The notes beneath the pieces were generated by a model. That model had not been told where the DNA came from, ran no database searches, and was given only the letters and a program-made list of their open reading frames with translations. A DNA stretch of 7,626 bases. Source: Planctomycetaceae bacterium. GTDB taxonomy: Bacteria > Planctomycetota > Planctomycetia > Pirellulales > Thermoguttaceae. The stretch lies in NCBI GenBank assembly GCA_009783865.1, contig WRCR01000179.1, positions 1 to 7,626 on the forward strand, written 5' to 3'. Numbering within the stretch: the first letter of the stretch is position 1; each line of letters opens with the position of its first letter. Shown here one piece after another: positions 5,248 to 7,626 of this stretch. Made by a program: the position numbers and the translations under genes.

Positions 5248-7626
5248 TCATTTCTTCAGCATCTCAATCGCTTCGGCGACCTGATGCCGCACTTCGTACA
5301 ACCTCTGCGGATTCGGAAGTATCCGCGACGAAAACCTGCCAATCGGTGTCGGACAAGTTACCAACTCCATCGCCTGCTGTAATGCCGCTTCTGCCGCAGC
5401 GGTGTTCTTGCCCTTCTGCTTCGCTTCGGCAATCAACTGTTCCAGCATGTATAGATACTCGTAATCCTCAACGCCTTCCCGCGCTTGTCCGAAACGAATC
5501 GATTCAACTATCCGGCTCTTACCGCTCTGCGGCGGATAAAGCAGATAACCATCACCGTTAGGATAACGCACCCAGTAATACTCGCCGGGCGTTGATGATT
5601 GCCAAATATAAGCATGCGAACCATATTGATACGGGTCGTAAGTGAGCCACGCAACCCCCCAAAATTCATAAGCATCCGCACCGTATTTATAACAGTAATG
5701 CGGCAAAAGACGTTCTATCGCATTGTAAGGCGTATCCAAACATAACATACCGTCAGTCGTGAACCAAATTCGCGAACCGGTCTCTTTGATTTCCTTCATC
5801 ACTTCGGGCAGCACGATTCCGTAGTGTCCGATTCCCCAAACGTCCAGCGAATCCTTCCACTTCGGAATGTGATGCCAAGTGCTGCAATAAATCGGAATGT
5901 TTTTGTCAACTTCGTGAATCATGTCGCAAACGGCTTTCATCTGTTCGATGATGTGTTCCTTCCAGAAATTCGGTTCATCGGAAACATACAGCACAAAACG
6001 TTTTTCCCAGCCCTTTTCTTTGATATGATTCCAGAACTCACGAAGCAAATCCTGATACATCTTTTTGTATTCAGGTCGGATTTTCGAGAAGTCCGCATCA
6101 CTGAAGGGCCATTCGCCTTCATAAGGTTTCTCACCGAACATGTTTTTCGGCGGATGTCCCCAGCCGAATGAATAAAACAATTCGTTAGGAGTATAAACGA
6201 CCCGAACTTTCAATTCGTTGAAGCACCATTCGCAGCGTTTGTCGAATTCCGTCCAATCGAAAACGAATTTTCCGTCTTTGCGTTCAACTTTCGGTACAAC
6301 GCCGACTGTATCCGGTGAAAGCCGGTTCTCCGCCATCAGCGCAGTCATTTCGGGATACCACTCTTTAGTACTTTTACCCCAGAGTTGATTGCGTCCGTGC
6401 CGGACATCGTAAATTGCCGAGATATGATTTTCGTCCGGCAGTGAGAAGTTAAAAACCTTGATTACAAGCGGCTTGGAATAAACCGTCTTGTCTTCGTTGT
6501 TCACAATGTTTATGTTGCCGGTGTAAGTTCCAGCGGGTGCGTTCTTCGGAATTGACCACGTGCCCCAAGCGGACTCTGATTGATTGCTCTTGAGTTGCAC
6601 AGTATCGGATTCAAGCAGCGGGTCGGGAAATAATCCGACCCAGCCGTCGCAACCCGGTGCCGATGTCGGTGTCTTGCGGTACCATTTCGGCGTTTTAACA
6701 CTGTAATAACTCGAAGGATAATCAATCGGTACATAACCGACTGTGCGGATTTCAAACTTGTCCAACTTGAAGCCGCCGGAGTGTTTCGGCGCATCGACTT
6801 TAATCTTCAACGACTGCGGTTTGCCGGTTGAGCGGAACGCAAGTTGCAGCGGCTCTTTTTCATTTCCGGCTGCCTCAATATAAAAATGCGGTCTTTCGTT
6901 TTTGAGCGCGATGCCCGGTATCGTTTGCGGGAAAACTTTCACGACTGCCGGTACCTGCCAAACAGCCAAACCGTTTTTATCTTTCGGTATGTTCTGGTAA
7001 CTGTCTCTGCCGGTCTGTTCCGCAAACAGTCCGTCAAAGACGGAAATGTTGTCGTGCCAAACAGTTCCGCTTGAATTGGTCGTCAAATGTATAACCATGT
7101 ATTTTGCGGAAAACGGTGCCTTCATAACTTCGGCAACGCGGGTCCAATCGGAAGTGCCGGCAACATCCTGATTAACAGACGACATCTCGCAGTTCTTGCC
7201 GTCCGCTTCAAGAAAGTGTATGTGAATCCGCACAGACGACATGTCTTTGGTCTTGAGCCAGCCCTGAACGAAATAGGAATTGCCGCCGTCAACCGGTACC
7301 CGCTGTGTCCAGCCGCGCCAACTCATCGGAACGTCTTTATCGACATCGAGTCGGGCACAGTACTTGCCGAAATGCACAATTTCTGGAGATGATTCCAGCG
7401 AGTACTTTACACCCTTCGGCGGCGTTCTGTCGTTTCGCTGCCAAGTTGCGGGGAAAGTTCCGTCTTTTTCGAGTTCTTCAAAATCGCCGTTTTTCAATAG
7501 ATTCGGCAAGTCCGCAAACGGGTCTTTTGTCTGTTGAAGTTCAGGGTGTGCCGTACCGGCAGTATCCGCTTTGACGCTTGTGTCGCCGGTCTCGGCTTTT
7601 TCTTTTTCGTCAAATTTGTAATAGAC
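5248..7626 (-). CDS. Carbohydrate-binding GH123-like/DUF4091 glycoside hydrolase (partial, 5' end outside window)
   Basis: The frame is open from the window edge (7626) to the TGA at 5248-5250, 792 residues, so the N-terminus is missing. A TTG at 7509 is only an internal leucine codon. Counting from the edge, residues 1-39 are a hydrophilic linker rich in D, E, K and T. Residues 40-199 form a carbohydrate-binding-like beta sandwich (NLLKNGDFEE at the start, WHDNISVFDG at the end). Residues about 220-398 are the N-terminal sandwich typical of DUF4091 enzymes (PKNAPAGTYTGNINI, then IKVFNFSLPDE). A TIM-barrel-like domain follows with YVSDEPNFW. D550-E551 corresponds to the Asp-Glu pair used in substrate-assisted catalysis by GH123 beta-N-acetylgalactosaminidases. 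The DUF4091 end has FWGVAWLTYDP, NGDGYLLYPP (690-699) and SIRFGQAREGVEDYEYL. It probably degrades an amino-sugar-containing glycan outside the cytoplasm, but the substrate is inferred from fold alone and no signal peptide is in view. Confidence 0.85.
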   Translation of the reverse strand, partial: VYYKFDEKEKAETGDTSVKADTAGTAHPELQQTKDPFADLPNLLKNGDFEELEKDGTFPATWQRNDRTPPKGVKYSLESSPEIVHFGKYCARLDVDKDVPMSWRGWTQRVPVDGGNSYFVQGWLKTKDMSSVRIHIHFLEADGKNCEMSSVNQDVAGTSDWTRVAEVMKAPFSAKYMVIHLTTNSSGTVWHDNISVFDGLFAEQTGRDSYQNIPKDKNGLAVWQVPAVVKVFPQTIPGIALKNERPHFYIEAAGNEKEPLQLAFRSTGKPQSLKIKVDAPKHSGGFKLDKFEIRTVGYVPIDYPSSYYSVKTPKWYRKTPTSAPGCDGWVGLFPDPLLESDTVQLKSNQSESAWGTWSIPKNAPAGTYTGNINIVNNEDKTVYSKPLVIKVFNFSLPDENHISAIYDVRHGRNQLWGKSTKEWYPEMTALMAENRLSPDTVGVVPKVERKDGKFVFDWTEFDKRCEWCFNELKVRVVYTPNELFYSFGWGHPPKNMFGEKPYEGEWPFSDADFSKIRPEYKKMYQDLLREFWNHIKEKGWEKRFVLYVSDEPNFWKEHIIEQMKAVCDMIHEVDKNIPIYCSTWHHIPKWKDSLDVWGIGHYGIVLPEVMKEIKETGSRIWFTTDGMLCLDTPYNAIERLLPHYCYKYGADAYEFWGVAWLTYDPYQYGSHAYIWQSSTPGEYYWVRYPNGDGYLLYPPQSGKSRIVESIRFGQAREGVEDYEYLYMLEQLIAEAKQKGKNTAAAEAALQQAMELVTCPTPIGRFSSRILPNPQRLYEVRHQVAEAIEMLKK

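Noticed and set aside
5824..6171. 115-codon plus-strand ORF opposite the glycoside hydrolase
   Set aside because: It overlies the catalytic SDEP region of the minus-strand enzyme and has no supporting start signal or domain.
1..7626. CRISPR array, tRNA, rRNA, transposase or phage genes
   Set aside because: No regularly spaced direct repeats, cloverleaf-like segments, conserved rRNA stretches or mobile-element proteins were seen on either strand.

Overview
The window most likely comes from a planctomycete. The strongest sign is the gene at 3828-5126, which matches the planctomycetal beta-barrel porin type (BBP2/OmpL-like) in motif order. A DUF4091/GH123-like glycoside hydrolase and little strong Shine-Dalgarno use agree with this. 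The lineage is inferred from protein families recalled from memory, not from a search.

Layout. Bases 1-107 hold the last 34 codons of an unidentified gene. Bases 108-379 are non-coding and contain a good sigma70-type promoter (TTGACA, 16 bp, TAGAAT) that probably drives the next unit. That unit is a plus-strand surface-polysaccharide operon: two tandem paralogous sugar-transfer-associated ATP-grasp proteins (380-1384 and 1432-2466), then a GT4 glycosyltransferase (2463-3617). The second ATP-grasp gene and the GT overlap by ATGA. A possible 39-codon ORF (3614-3733) overlaps the GT stop in the same way. The porin gene follows after a spacer of about 210 bp. Between the porin and the convergent minus-strand glycoside hydrolase (5248 to the window edge, 5' end missing) lies an 80-bp palindromic element. 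It resembles the dispersed CGTCATTCCCGCG-type repeats and may act as a two-way terminator.

Most notable observation. The second ATP-grasp gene carries an exact 11-bp tandem duplication (2111-2132) and, 160 bp later, one extra A in a short A-run (2290-2293). Together they add 12 bp, so the frame opens and closes again: residues 231-287 are read in the wrong frame, while the lost native segment (53 residues) is still perfectly legible in another frame and aligns with the intact paralog. With the duplication alone, translation would stop at TAG 2336-2338, well before the GT start. The second mutation restores readthrough to the ATGA junction. This looks like a decayed duplicate kept open for translational coupling, though an assembly or base-calling error at the A-run cannot be excluded.

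I see no phage, CRISPR, transposase, rRNA or tRNA gene. I do not see convincing evidence for a wholly new system; the compensated frameshift and the junction architecture are the points worth pursuing.
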